Assembly: GCF_032854445.1 (NCBI RefSeq)
Contig: NC_088300.1
Span: 76,189,966 to 76,253,965, forward strand
Length of the DNA stretch: 64,000 nucleotides
Direction: 5' to 3'
Origin: Liolophura sinensis
Lineage: Eukaryota; Mollusca; Polyplacophora; Chitonida; Chitonidae
Shown here: piece after piece, positions 1 through 10,195 of the stretch
Layout of the letters: each line of letters begins with the position of its first letter
How positions within the stretch are numbered: position 1 is the stretch's first letter
Program-made: the position numbers and the translations under genes
The notes under the pieces: generated by a model
What the model was told of the DNA's origin: nothing
What the model saw: the letters and a program-made list of their open reading frames with translations, nothing else
The model's database searches: none

Positions 1-75
1 CTGGACAATTTAAGCTCAGGACCAGCCTCTTGTGTTTTTACTTGATCATAATGCAGTGATTGACCATGCTTGCAG

Positions 76-1292
76 GTGTTGCTGATCAGCTTCAGACAAA
101 TTACGCCAGTGATCTGAGGAATATACTCAAATCTGTGTTTGACCTGAACTGCTCTGAACCTCTCATACTAGCAGATGACCTTGTGGCTGCTGGTGGCCAA
201 CATTCAAGATCATTTGTTCCTCAGACATCCACATCTGGGCCATCAGGACCCAGCCGGGATCAAGGTCACAACTCTGATAGAAGACTACGGTCAAGGTCCT
301 TAGATGGTAAGCTGAAACAGCTAATATATGTGTAGTTTGTAATGAAGAATTAAAGGTTCTTGTCCCTGTACTGTCCTGTTTAATACAGCTAAAGGGGTCA
401 CTGGCTTCCTCTCTGGCTGTATGTGGGAAGGTCTTGCAGTAATCTGCGGGTGGTCGTGGGTTTCTCCCAGGCTCTGCCCGCTTTCCTGCCACCATAATGC
501 TTGCAGCCATCCTATAAGTAAAATATGCTTGAGTATGGCACAAAATACCAATCAAATAAGTTAATAAATTAATAGAGCTATGGTCTGTGTTATTGTTTAA
601 TGCATTAGTAAAGCCAATGTTTATTTCCTGTTTGAATTGATCATTGTGTGTTCTGTCTACAGAGCCTCCCCTGTGGGTGCCAGACGAAGACTCACCCTGC
701 TGCTCATCATGTAAGATCCCCTTCACCATCGTACGAAGGCGACATCACTGTAGAAACTGTGGAAAGGTAAATAACCTATAACACACACTTATTACAGTCA
801 TCAACATTTTTGTCACATTTCTACAAAAACACATCTGGCCTTCAACAGTGAATTTGTAGATTTCCTTCCCATTATATATGATACTTAGCTGACAATTAGC
901 AGTCAACGTCACTCATGTGGTGGTTAGAAAGTCTAACATTCATTGAAGAACAACTCTTGCATCAGTATGGTGTGTGTATCTGTATATTAGATGTGGTAAA
1001 GTTTGGCAATAACTTGCCCATAGTGGGTATTATGCAAGCTAGTTATTTCTGCACAAGCATGAGATACACATGTAGTAAGTAATTGTGTAAGTGGAACACA
1101 TTTTTGTTTAAGTAGATGGAGCTCTTAACCTAATAAGTTATATTGATGTTTTTATTTTTCAATTTCCAGATCTACTGTTCTCGCTGCTCTCCCAACTCAG
1201 TCCCGCTGCCTCATTTTGGCCATGCGAAGCCCGTCCGGGTGTGTAACCACTGCTTCATGTTCCAGGTCACGCCGTTTACCATGGCAGAGTGA
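76..1292 (+). CDS. ZFYVE28: Lateral signaling target protein 2 (ZFYVE28-type), 3' terminal exons
   Basis: Partial gene; the 5' part lies outside the window. Exons are 76-306 (acceptor tgcag, donor gtaagc), 663-766 and 1170-1292, with stop TGA at 1290-1292. Phases are 1, 0 and stop, and all keep frame. The first exon carries a helical segment ([19 protein letters not shown]) and then a Ser/Gly-rich linker. The last two exons encode a complete FYVE zinc finger: a W-V-P-D start, CC-SSC, the basic [11 protein letters not shown] patch, CSRC, and PVRVCNHC. The ending MFQVTPF before the stop is a hallmark of LST2/ZFYVE28. In known family members the FYVE finger binds endosomal phosphatidylinositol 3-phosphate or is regulated by ubiquitylation, and the protein promotes EGFR down-regulation. 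The ortholog call rests on recalled family similarity. Confidence 0.9.
395..572 (+). mobile_element. tRNA-derived SINE, 5'-truncated copy in an LST2 intron
   Basis: Matches the family body: TGGCTTCCTCTCTGGC..., GGTCGTGGGTTTCTCCCAGG, CCACCATAATGCTTGCAGCC, then a 3' end of ACCAATCAAATAAGTTAATAAATTA. The tRNA-like head is missing. Old copy, several differences from fuller copies elsewhere in the window. Confidence 0.75.
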
Positions 1293-4200
1293 ATAGACTT
1301 CTCTGAGGTATTCACCAGGGCACATTGAATAGACTTCTCAAAGTGAATTGATTTTTCACTTGTTTTGCATTTGCTACCACATTCTGAACTAGCTGATGAT
1401 TGCAAATGACGCTATATCTGCAGCAGTAACACATACAGATTATTTTCTGGGTCATCTTCTATTGTGTAATGCCTGGAAGGTCAATGAACAATTGTCAAGG
1501 AGATGAATGAATGTCATCAATTTTGTGATTATTGCATTGCTAGAATCACTGGTCTAGGATTTGAATTGGACACACTGTACCATTAATGTGTGAATAGGGA
1601 ACAAATTACCAGAATCCTACGACATATGTAGTCTTTCATGGGCTTTTTGCATTTGTGGCAGCTATTTGCTACAGTGGTGCCATACTTTAGCAGAAAACCC
1701 GAAAATGCCAACCAATACTTTTACATACTGGACATGTGATAAGAATGTAATTGTTTTGTTTTAATTTTATTATTATTATTATTTGAGAGAGAGGGGAATT
1801 CATGATTTTTTTTCTTTTGATGCATTATTTCAGATCTGTGTCATTCCACAAACTGCAAGTGTACTTTTGTATGATTTAACTGTTGAAGTCAGGTTCTAAG
1901 CTAAGTGACAGAAAACAATGTTTACAACTGTGACGATTTTACAGTTTTTTTACGCCCATGTATTTTGTCATTGTTTTTCTGTCCTGATGTCATTCATTAA
2001 TAGTTACCATTGTCCTTGACAGTTCAGTTTTGTGGAAGCTGCATCAATTGGTCTAAACTGAATACTGTCAGAGTACCCTATTCTGCTGTTCTCTAGTATT
2101 GCTGATCAACGTCCACTGGCCTCAAGCTGTAAATTGGACATCTGTGCTCAACCCCCAAGGGGCATGTGTTACTCGAATAATCATTTCGCGATGACTGATG
2201 CTTTGAACAACCCTACGTAGTGCTACGTGCACATTATTTGATGTACACAATCTAAACATACCTTTTACCTGTTCAGTTTAGATTTTATTATAAGTACAGT
2301 TCTCTGTATTTCGTTTTGCTAGTTTAATTTCACAGCAGTATTCTGAAATCATTCTGCACTTGTTTGTAACCGTACTCTCTTGTTTGTCATCTTCTCAAGC
2401 GAACATTTATACTGGAACAACGACAAGTGGCCTTGGTTTGCAGGTGTTAGGAAAATATAGTATCACTCCCAGTGTTGTTGCTTACTACATTATGATATAG
2501 GAAACTGATGTAAACTACTTAGAATTTCTCATCAAGTGAATTATATTTCATTGAACCTCATTTTTTATACATTCAATTGTGCATGTATATCGAGGCGTCC
2601 AGTTTTCAGTGAATTTGATGTGACATTTTACTGTATTCTGATGTGACATTTTATTGTGTTCTGATGTGATATTTTAAGGACTCCTTCCTATTGTGTTTCT
2701 TTGATCAAATTTATGTTTGCAGAGAAAATAAAACTGATTATACAGGTTTTGACCGTTAAAGTAAATGCCAGATTGTGTAAAACTCTCCTCCCTGTAGTCA
2801 TTGTAGACATTCTGCGAGCAGTCACCACAGGTAATCAGTCTAGATGTGTATAATATATATTCCTATTTAGACACTCACTTCATAGCTTATATTCTAATGG
2901 TCACAACATAAGCAGTACACGTATTCTGATCATCTTTACAGTGCAAGGAGTTCAAATCAGCAGATGTATAACTTTTTGGGAAAGAGAAATGTGATATCTA
3001 TCCATCAGTGGGTTGAAGTTTAACTTACACTTTGAACCAAACTATCTGAACTAGTATCCTTACCTGGGTTGTATTATGCTGTACATCCAGAAGCTCTTTT
3101 GTGTCATGGTTAGAAACATACATGGATTAATTCTTGTTATTTTAGTAAGTGGCTATTTCCTACTGTTCTCTACAATATGCCATCATTTCAGTTGATTTGC
3201 ATTTGATGGTGTGTATATGGTTGTGTTATAGTGCACTTGAATCAATCAATCACCCACAATTCCCTTGGAAACTGGCGAAATAATGTTGAATTTCAAAATA
3301 AATCTGAATTTTTAAACATGACTTTTTATTTTAAATATCTGTTTTATCATTTTGCCATTGTGAATAACATGCATTTTACTTTTGAAATCATTTGTGTATG
3401 GCCTTCACATTGCCTTAATTTTTAGATTTAATGAAATAATTTTATCATGGATTGATAATGTGTTTCATTGTAATGATATGTATGTAGTCTTGTTAACAGA
3501 GCGTCAATCTCGTAGCTTCACACCACATCGTGAGCACAAAATGTGGTCACTCAGTCATGTATTTTGCTCTTTATTGCTGAAATTTATGGATGTAGGACTA
3601 CTTTTATATCCATCAAGACAACCCTATTCTGCATAAATATCAGCAGATAAAGGATCAACCAGATTTGCATTAAGTCACCCATCCCAGTGTGTGTTTTAAC
3701 ATCCAGATCATATGTGCTATGAATATAGTGGTATTACCCATTGTAATTTTACAGTGACAGGTCAGATATGTGAAATAAATATATTGCTGTAGAATCAGCT
3801 ATTTACAAACTCTTGGAATCCTGTGTTTATTCATTGATACATCAGTAATGAAGGGTTAAAGTCTCAAAAGCTTTCACGTGACAATCTGTATGCCATTTGA
3901 CCCATTTTATTGGTTGACACACTTTGTGGGTATTATTGAGGCCAAAAAAAACCACCACTGAAATGAAGCTTATATTAGGTGAAAGACCATTAAAGACTGC
4001 CCATGAATATAGTTCGTTTTTGTTGTTTTTTTTCTGGAATTTTTCCAACGGAAAATGGCTTTACAGCATAAGGTTCTATGGTGGTGTGTAGTGACCCAGA
4101 CGGTATCAAGATGTCCTTTGTCATACCTGAAATAGGCGTGTCTGTTGATTGTACTGGTTTTTTTCTGTCGCTGGAGTTATTTTGGCATAGTTAACCCGTT

Positions 4201-4400
4201 TGAAATCCTCTGTTCGTGCTGATGACACTATAGATATTATTTCGGAATTATAACGCCCTGTAAGGTGTGAAACTGAGGATAAACAATGGATAACAAGACA
4301 AGAAACAGGCTTATAGATAGAAAAGAACACCACAGTTGCTTATCATAACTTTGTGTCGCAATGACAATAAACTTCTCTACGAACCTTTCATAGAATGATG
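1293..4400 (+). other. Probable LST2 3' UTR and intergenic DNA
   Basis: AT-rich sequence with no convincing exon. It probably begins with the LST2 3' UTR. A canonical AATAAA at 2727-2732 is a candidate polyadenylation signal, but transcript evidence would be needed to place the end. The short open frames at 3231-3636 and 3842-4333 show no recognisable domain. Confidence 0.5.
2727..2732 (+). promoter_or_regulatory. Candidate poly(A) signal for LST2
   Basis: AATAAA about 1.4 kb after the LST2 stop codon, the first canonical hexamer I noticed downstream. In AT-rich DNA the motif also occurs by chance, so this is tentative. Confidence 0.35.
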
Positions 4401-4447
4401 TAAATCCAGGAAAGGATCTCGGTTGTTTGAGATTATGTCTCTGGATC

Positions 4448-4566
4448 TTAATTTATTTACCTTGTTGGTGTTTTATGCCACACTCAAAAATATGTCACTT
4501 GTACGAGGGCGGCCACATTACAATGACTGGAAACTGGGCAGAGCCCTATGGAAAGCCACGATCAGG
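4448..4566 (-). mobile_element. tRNA-derived SINE fragment
   Basis: Reverse-oriented body: ATTTATTTACC..., TGGTGTTTTATGCCACACTC, then ATATGTCACTTGTACGAGGG and GGAAACTGGGCAGAGCCC. It ends before the tRNA-like head. It is degenerate compared with the copy at 26140-26407. Confidence 0.7.
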
Positions 4567-4927
4567 TTGTCGACACTTTGACACTTTTCCAGTTTCAACT
4601 GTCCCTGTCCATGTTGTTTCAACGTTTCGAATAATGTTATCTGGATATATCTAGATAGTCATCCGAGAAAACAGAATTCATCAGTCAGTAGAATGCTGCT
4701 GGGTCATTTGTTTACCCGAATGGTATTCTGTAGAACTCAGATCAGTGAAATGAGTTGGGAAATGTAGTCTTATATTTATCCCTGACATAGGCCCTATATA
4801 AACGTCTCCATGCCATTGTGAGAGATGAAGTTAGCTCCCGCCATCAATTTAAATGACTCCTCCATTCATAGGAACATATCTGACCACTGACTCCAGAGAG
4901 TCTCACTAATCGATCACTGTGATCCCG

Positions 4928-5225
4928 ATTGCTCTCTGGTTGTACTTGGGAAAGTCTGCCAGCAACCTTGTGTTCCCCCAGGCTCTGCTTGGTTTTCCAA
5001 CACCGTAATGCTCGCTACCGTCGTATAAGAGAAATATTCTTGATTTATTTGTTTTATTTATATTATTAGTGTTTTATGCAGTAGTCAATATTTCAAGCGG
5101 ATCATGTTGGCGAGAGTCTACTGAGGCATTCTTCTGAATTACCACACTAACCCCTTGGCCATGGCGGGCAACAAAATATTCTTGAGTACAGCGTAAAATA
5201 CCAATCAAATAAACGAATAAATAAG
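4928..5225 (+). mobile_element. tRNA-derived SINE split by a nested insertion
   Basis: The 5' half runs to 5043 (AAGTCTGCCAGCAACC... to AAATATTCTTGA) and the 3' part resumes at 5174 (AAATATTCTTGAGTACAGCG to CAATCAAATAAACGAATAAA). The 130 bp between is a second element with its own target-site duplication, described separately. Confidence 0.75.
5044..5173 (-). mobile_element. Nested short SINE-like insertion with 12-bp target-site duplication
   Basis: A 130-bp insert flanked by identical AAATATTCTTGA at 5032-5043 and 5174-5185. Read on the minus strand it starts GCCCGCCATGGCCAAGGGGT, similar to a tRNA A-box region, and ends in an A/T-rich tail (AAATAAAACAAATAAATCA). That architecture suggests a second small tRNA-type SINE inserted by retrotransposition. 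The tRNA assignment is inference; the duplication is direct observation. Confidence 0.7.
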
Positions 5226-5596
5226 TATCTAACCACTTTAAAGGTCTGGTTTTTCTTACGAGTGGACAGGGATTATAGTTTGAAGAGCTGTGACAAATGG
5301 TTCTTCCCTAAGAAGATCCTGCAGGTGAGCTTTTATTTCGTGGATATAACAATCGTGAAGGAATTTTTCGGTGTGGAATGAAAATTGTTTCGAGACATCA
5401 CCAGGGTGTGGATACGTTGTTGAATTCACTGCGTTTCCCTAACCCTTGTTCAAAACCGAATAAGTGTGCAAAGTTACCACTAAACCTAACTTCACACAGT
5501 CTTATTGGCGTTGAGATACAACAGAAGTTTGGCATTAAAAAGTCTCGGAGAGCGTCATATCCATTTCTGATGGTAAACAAATGTCACTCTGAATTG

Positions 5597-8500
5597 AATT
5601 CACGAATTCCACGCAAAACGACCTTTAGATGGCGAAAATTAAACTGAGTTCCAATCCACATATTATACATCATTAGAAAGCTGATTAGCTGTACAAATTC
5701 GACTGACAACAGATATGAATATTCATCACTCTTAGTGACATACTCGGGCAGGGTACGAAAGTCCAACATTTTATGGTGTCTTCTGTAACATAGCGTTGCA
5801 ACCGATAAGCATTGTCATGCCCCCAATCTCTTCCCATCATTGATAATCTTTATCCAGTTTAAGGTGAGTACGTATTTTTTATTTAATTAGAACATTTATC
5901 TTATTAATACATGCATTATTTCCATAAAAAATGCATAAACACAACCTTGGCACAGTCTTCAAAAAAAGCATGTTTTCTTATGTGCCAAAGTGCAGATTTT
6001 GTGATTCCGCCACGAAAACGTGCTTATCAAAAATTCTCAATGTGATATTCATAAGATATGTCTGTGTACTTTTAGATATAACGAACACTTGGTTTTAGTC
6101 GTTCATGTAGAAAGTTTGGACTTCCTTTGATTAGTTTAAAAGCGTCTGCAGTGTGACGGAATCACAAAATAAAGAAGTGAATCTGTCACATATAGTTTCG
6201 GTATAGACATTATATACTGTGATATCATTTATTTTTTTATTTCTGAAATGCCAAAAACGACAGCTGAACGGCAACGAGAGCGTCACCGCGCTCGACTAAG
6301 GGCCAGCCAGTATTTAATACGAGAATACAGAAAATCTGACCGGCCCCGTAAAGAGAAGAAGAACGAATATGTCAGCCGCCGAAATTGAGACCTGACGAGA
6401 GAGAAATGTACTGAACACTCGGAAATGGAGAACATACAGAAAAAGGGCTACAAAGTGTTTCTTTACCACATTTCCCAAATCCGCAGCATCGTTTGGAAAG
6501 GCTAAATGCAAAGTGGAAAGATGTCTTCTTGTCAGCTTTAGTAAGCACCAAGGAATAGTTAAATGCCTGGTATCAAATGATGATAAAACTCCAACCCAAC
6601 TGGTGGAAAAACAAGTGGGCCTTGATACTGCCACCAACAACACTATGAGAGCGACTCCATTTCAAGAATGGCTCCTGGTAAGGCCGACGTTATATATAAT
6701 TGTTAGGGATAGAAATGGCTCCAAAGTGAAGCAACAGCAGCGTCACATGAAAATGGCAATATCAGAAGCTTATGAGATTTTTAAAGACAGCTATCCCAGT
6801 TATACAATAAGGAAATCTTCGTTTGCGGCTCTTAGACTCCAGCATGTTCTTTTGAAATCACAAATGACACACAATGTATGCGGATGCAAATATCACAACA
6901 GTATTATTCTTCTTCTTGAAAGTCTTCACAAACAATATCCCCCAGTGAGTTTGTATACAATACAGGGTTTTCTCAGCCTTCGTGTCTGTGATCTTCAGTC
7001 CAAAGATTGAATGTCTTGAAGTTTGTTCAGATGAAATGTTAATGGATAACGATGTCGCAGATGGTTTGTTTGATGTGGAGGAAAATATCACGTGGTATCA
7101 GTGGGTGGAAGACAACACAGGTTATCTGATCAAGCAAAGCTAAGAGGGGACCGTTACCCGTGCACTTGATCAACTGCGACAGCAGCTACCAAGGTTTGTG
7201 TGCCACGTATTTTATAAAAGACAAGCAGTCCCAATCCTACGCAAACGACAAGTTACAATCACAAATACAAGACAGCAAAGTGTGCTTAGTACAAATGGAC
7301 TTTTCTGTGAACTACACAGCATCATTTCAGGACGAGATACAATCCGCACATTGGAGACAGAAGCAAGTGACTATCTTTACCATAATGACGTGGACAAGCG
7401 ACATCACTGACTCCTCTGTTATCGTCTCAGATGTTCGCGAACATGAAAAGAGAGCCGTTTCCACATATACGTGCACGGCCCTGAATCTGATTAAGGAAAC
7501 TGTCACTTTCGTTGAAGAGGTGATAATTTGGACCGATGGACCCAGCAGCCAATTTATAAACCGGTACATATTTGCCTTATCTTGGGAGCTTGGAAACAAA
7601 TACAGCGTGAAAGTTAAGTGGAATACACTGCAACCAGCCATGGAAAAGGACCCCCAACGATGTCCTAGGTGGCAATGTAAAGAGCCTAGTTCATCTTGTA
7701 CTAAGCAAACAAACGGTATTTTCAGATGCCAAATCATCTGCGAAAGCGATTCAGATGTGCGAGCAAAACATCCATGTATATCTTATAACACAGGAAAACA
7801 TCGATGAAACATGGAGTTCCATGGGTCTTGAAGAGATCTGGCTAGCTACAATCAATTTCCATTCCGTTTCACCTGCTGGAAATAACAAAGTAATTTGCAA
7901 GTTTTATAGTTCCTCCGAGAAAGCAGTTGAAAGGCGCATACAGAACCAGTTAACATTTGATTCTCAACGAATCCCGGAAACTTGCAATGATTCAGGTTCT
8001 GGTCGTATTCTTCTTGGTGATATCTTGAGAAAACAACAACAAACATATCAAACCACTCCATGCAGAAGTTGTGGCTGTGCATATGGTAAGAGTGATGATC
8101 CAAAAACCTGATGACGATTGTATACAATTGACGGCTGCAGAACATGGTTTTACGAAAATTGCGCAGAAGAAGTTGGGATCCTTGACGATTGCGTGTTTAC
8201 TTGCGAGAACTGTTTGTAATTTTGATTAAAATATCAAAAAACATCCTTTTTCAAGAATGCTTCTTTTATATTTGCATCTGCTTGTGCGCTCATAGCCTTG
8301 CAATATATACAGATTTATATATGATTGACTCCGTCACACGAGTTTTGAATTTTTTTCACTTTTGAATAAAACATGACGCCCGAGTTATTTTATTCTTCTT
8401 ATGTACTTACAAATGTGATTTTATTTGTTTCTTGATACAAATGATATAGCATAGAGGGGGTTATCGACCAAACTCACCACCTCGTAGAGACAGGCGTTTT

Positions 8501-8708
8501 GTACCTTGTGTTTCCGTTACACAGTTTAAACTCTTTCATAACAAAATTTTCTACAGTGAGATTTCACAACTATCATCTAACTGAAATACAGTTGATTTGA
8601 GAAATCCATATTTGGTGAGTGTAAGCCTTTCTTATTCTTGAAATCAGCGAGACGAAGCAGAAAACTGCCCTCCGAATGGTGATTCCGTCACGCTGGAATT
8701 CGTGAATT
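5597..8708 (+). mobile_element. Decayed DNA-transposon-like element with 15-bp terminal inverted repeats
   Basis: AATTCACGAATTCCA at 5597-5611 is repeated in perfect inverted form at 8694-8708, enclosing about 3.1 kb. A subterminal motif GTGACGGAATCAC occurs at 6153-6165. Its exact reverse complement is at 8679-8691, next to the right terminus, and near copies lie at 6001-6013 and 8327-8337. Inside is a degraded protein-coding region (6249-8219). No clear target-site duplication was found, so the true ends are provisional. The terminal sequence contains GAATTC, so part of the inverted match is cheap; the shared subterminal motif makes the pairing more convincing. Confidence 0.5.
6249..8219 (+). 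pseudogene. Broken transposase-like protein gene (RNase H-fold candidate, unnamed family)
   Basis: Fragments in shifting frames read as one ancestral protein. (1) MPKTTAERQRERHRARL, a basic N terminus, stops at about 6388. (2) A middle domain at 6513-7010 has HMKMAISEAYEIF, then SFAALRLQHVLL and NVCGCKYHNSIILLLESLHK. (3) A core at 7160-7807 has VQMDFSVNYTASFQDEIQ and WTDGPSSQFINRYIFAL; the spaced Asp residues look like an RNase H/DDE core. (4) SHGKGPPTM appears in another frame near 7636-7665. (5) A C-terminal Cys-rich segment has CRSCGCAYGK and ENC...CENC, resembling a PHD-like finger. Several stops and frameshifts make this copy non-functional. I recall similar uncharacterised proteins in invertebrates, but I cannot name the superfamily. 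The transposase role is inference. Confidence 0.55.
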
Positions 8709-9009
8709 AATGTTGTAACTTATCCATGAGGTGCACTACTATGTGCCTTCAATAAGCCATCAAAGTATAGATATTCACAAACATTCGACATTGCGTCGAA
8801 ACGCACTTTCGTATACCAGACGTCCGCCAAAATGGACGTTGAAGGTCAATAAATACAAAGTCAATTCCCTAAGTTACGTTTAACGCAAACCACAAAGAAG
8901 CAAGAAAGTATATATATAAAGTACAAAACTAGAACAGAGTCATGCAATGAGAAGCGCTTACCAGTTTTCGCTGATTTTGGAAAAGGTGCAATGAATGCTC
9001 TAGGCAATG

Positions 9010-9092
9010 GTTCGTTTATTTATTTGTCTGATTGGTATTCGTACTCAAGAATACTTCACTTATATGACGGCGGTCAGCATTATGGGGGCAAT
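9010..9092 (-). mobile_element. tRNA-derived SINE 3' fragment
   Basis: TTTATTTATTTGTCTGATTGG, then TACTCAAGAATACTTCACTT, ATATGACGGCGGTCAGCATT and ATGGGGGCAA. Only the 3' third of the family is present. Confidence 0.75.
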
Positions 9093-9220
9093 GATTGAAA
9101 TCAGTATTCAAATCGTGCACCATGGCATACTAGCTTCTTTCAGAGGCATTTAGGAATTGGGATGGTATAGATTTACGGAGGCATTACTTATGGATAACAA
9201 TTCCTGGATTTATTGTGTTG

Positions 9221-9257
9221 GTGACGTTTCGATGTAGGTTCTTACATCGTTATCAAA
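9221..9257 (-). ncRNA. Hammerhead-ribozyme-like motif beside the Penelope-like element
   Basis: On the minus strand the sequence reads TTTGATAA, a 6-bp stem CGATGT/ACATCG around loop AAGAACCT, then GAAAC-GTC overlapping the stem end. This resembles the hammerhead core (CUGAUGA, stem II, GAAAC, GUC) with two changes in the first box. Penelope-like elements are known to carry hammerhead motifs in their repeats. The core changes suggest it is inactive or only coincidental. The orientation is opposite to the reverse transcriptase. Confidence 0.35.
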
Positions 9258-9309
9258 CCATATGAACATACAGAGATACAAGGACAACATATATACAGTA
9301 AGAGAGTGA

Positions 9310-10195
9310 GTGGTGTCAGCATCACAGGAAGTTACAGGAAGTTATCGGGCCCGAGAAGAAAGAACGGCCATCAAGAACCTACTCTCCGATAATACCATCA
9401 CCATCGCCCCTGCAGACAAAGGAAGAGCCACAGTTATACTTGACAAGAACAAGTTCAACCAACTAGTCAACGACATGCTCAGCGACACAACGACATACAG
9501 ACAAATAACCAAAGACCCCACAACGAAACTAGAAAGAGAATTTAGGGCAAAACTCAAAGCCCTGCAGAACAGCAATGAAATCGACATCCAACTGTACCGA
9601 AAGCTCAACACAACGCACCACAGAGCACCTTACGCCAGGGCAACCATCAAAGTTCATAAGAACCCAATCAAAGCCCGACTCCTGATCTCCTCCAGAGGCA
9701 CTGTCCACTACGACGCGGCACAGTACCTCACTAAACTCCTAACACCTCTGGGCAAAACTTCCAAATCTTACATCAAAGACTCAGCAGAATTTTGTAACAA
9801 AATTAAAGACATTCCAGGCACAGCCCAACTGATCAGTTACGACGTCATCGACCTATTCACCAATATCCCTAGAGAAGAATCCCTAGACATCATACGACAG
9901 AAGCTGAACAACGGACAACCTGACAGCATAATCAGCCTCCTGGACTCGTGTATGCATTCCACCTATTTCACGTGAAGGGGGGGGGGGGGGGGGGGGGTGA
10001 CATATATGAACAACTCCACGGTTTACCGATGGGATCCCCCCTATCACCACTTATCTCCGAAATATACATGACAGAATTTGAGAACAAAGCCTTAGCTGCA
10101 AGCCCCATCAAACCGTTGTTTTGGTTCCGTAAGGTAGATGACACATTCGTAGCACTAAACAAGACTGACAACCCCCAGTCCCTACTTCATCATGC
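9310..10195 (+). pseudogene. Penelope-like retroelement reverse transcriptase, broken and 3'-truncated
   Basis: The first open segment (9310-9975) carries the family hallmarks in order: TITIAPADKGRATVILDK, YARATIKVHKNPIKARLLIS, YLTKLLTPLGKTSKSYIKDS, and YDVIDLFTNIPREESLDIIR (RT motif A). After a 21-base G tract (9977-9997) the protein resumes in another frame with YEQLHGLPMGSPLSPLISEI (motif B) and FWFRKVDDTFVAL (motif C). In motif C the residue before VDD is Lys, where this family usually has Tyr. Similarity is lost near 10195, and no GIY-YIG endonuclease domain follows. This is the Penelope-like RT, not an LTR or LINE type. It is non-functional as it stands, because the G tract contains a stop/frame break and the C terminus is absent. 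Confidence 0.85.
9977..9997 (+). repeat. Poly-G tract (21 bases)
   Basis: Uninterrupted run of G between RT motifs A and B of the Penelope-like element, where a short FxGxxY-type coding segment is expected. It may be an assembly or sequencing artefact, or a true expansion. Confidence 0.95.
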
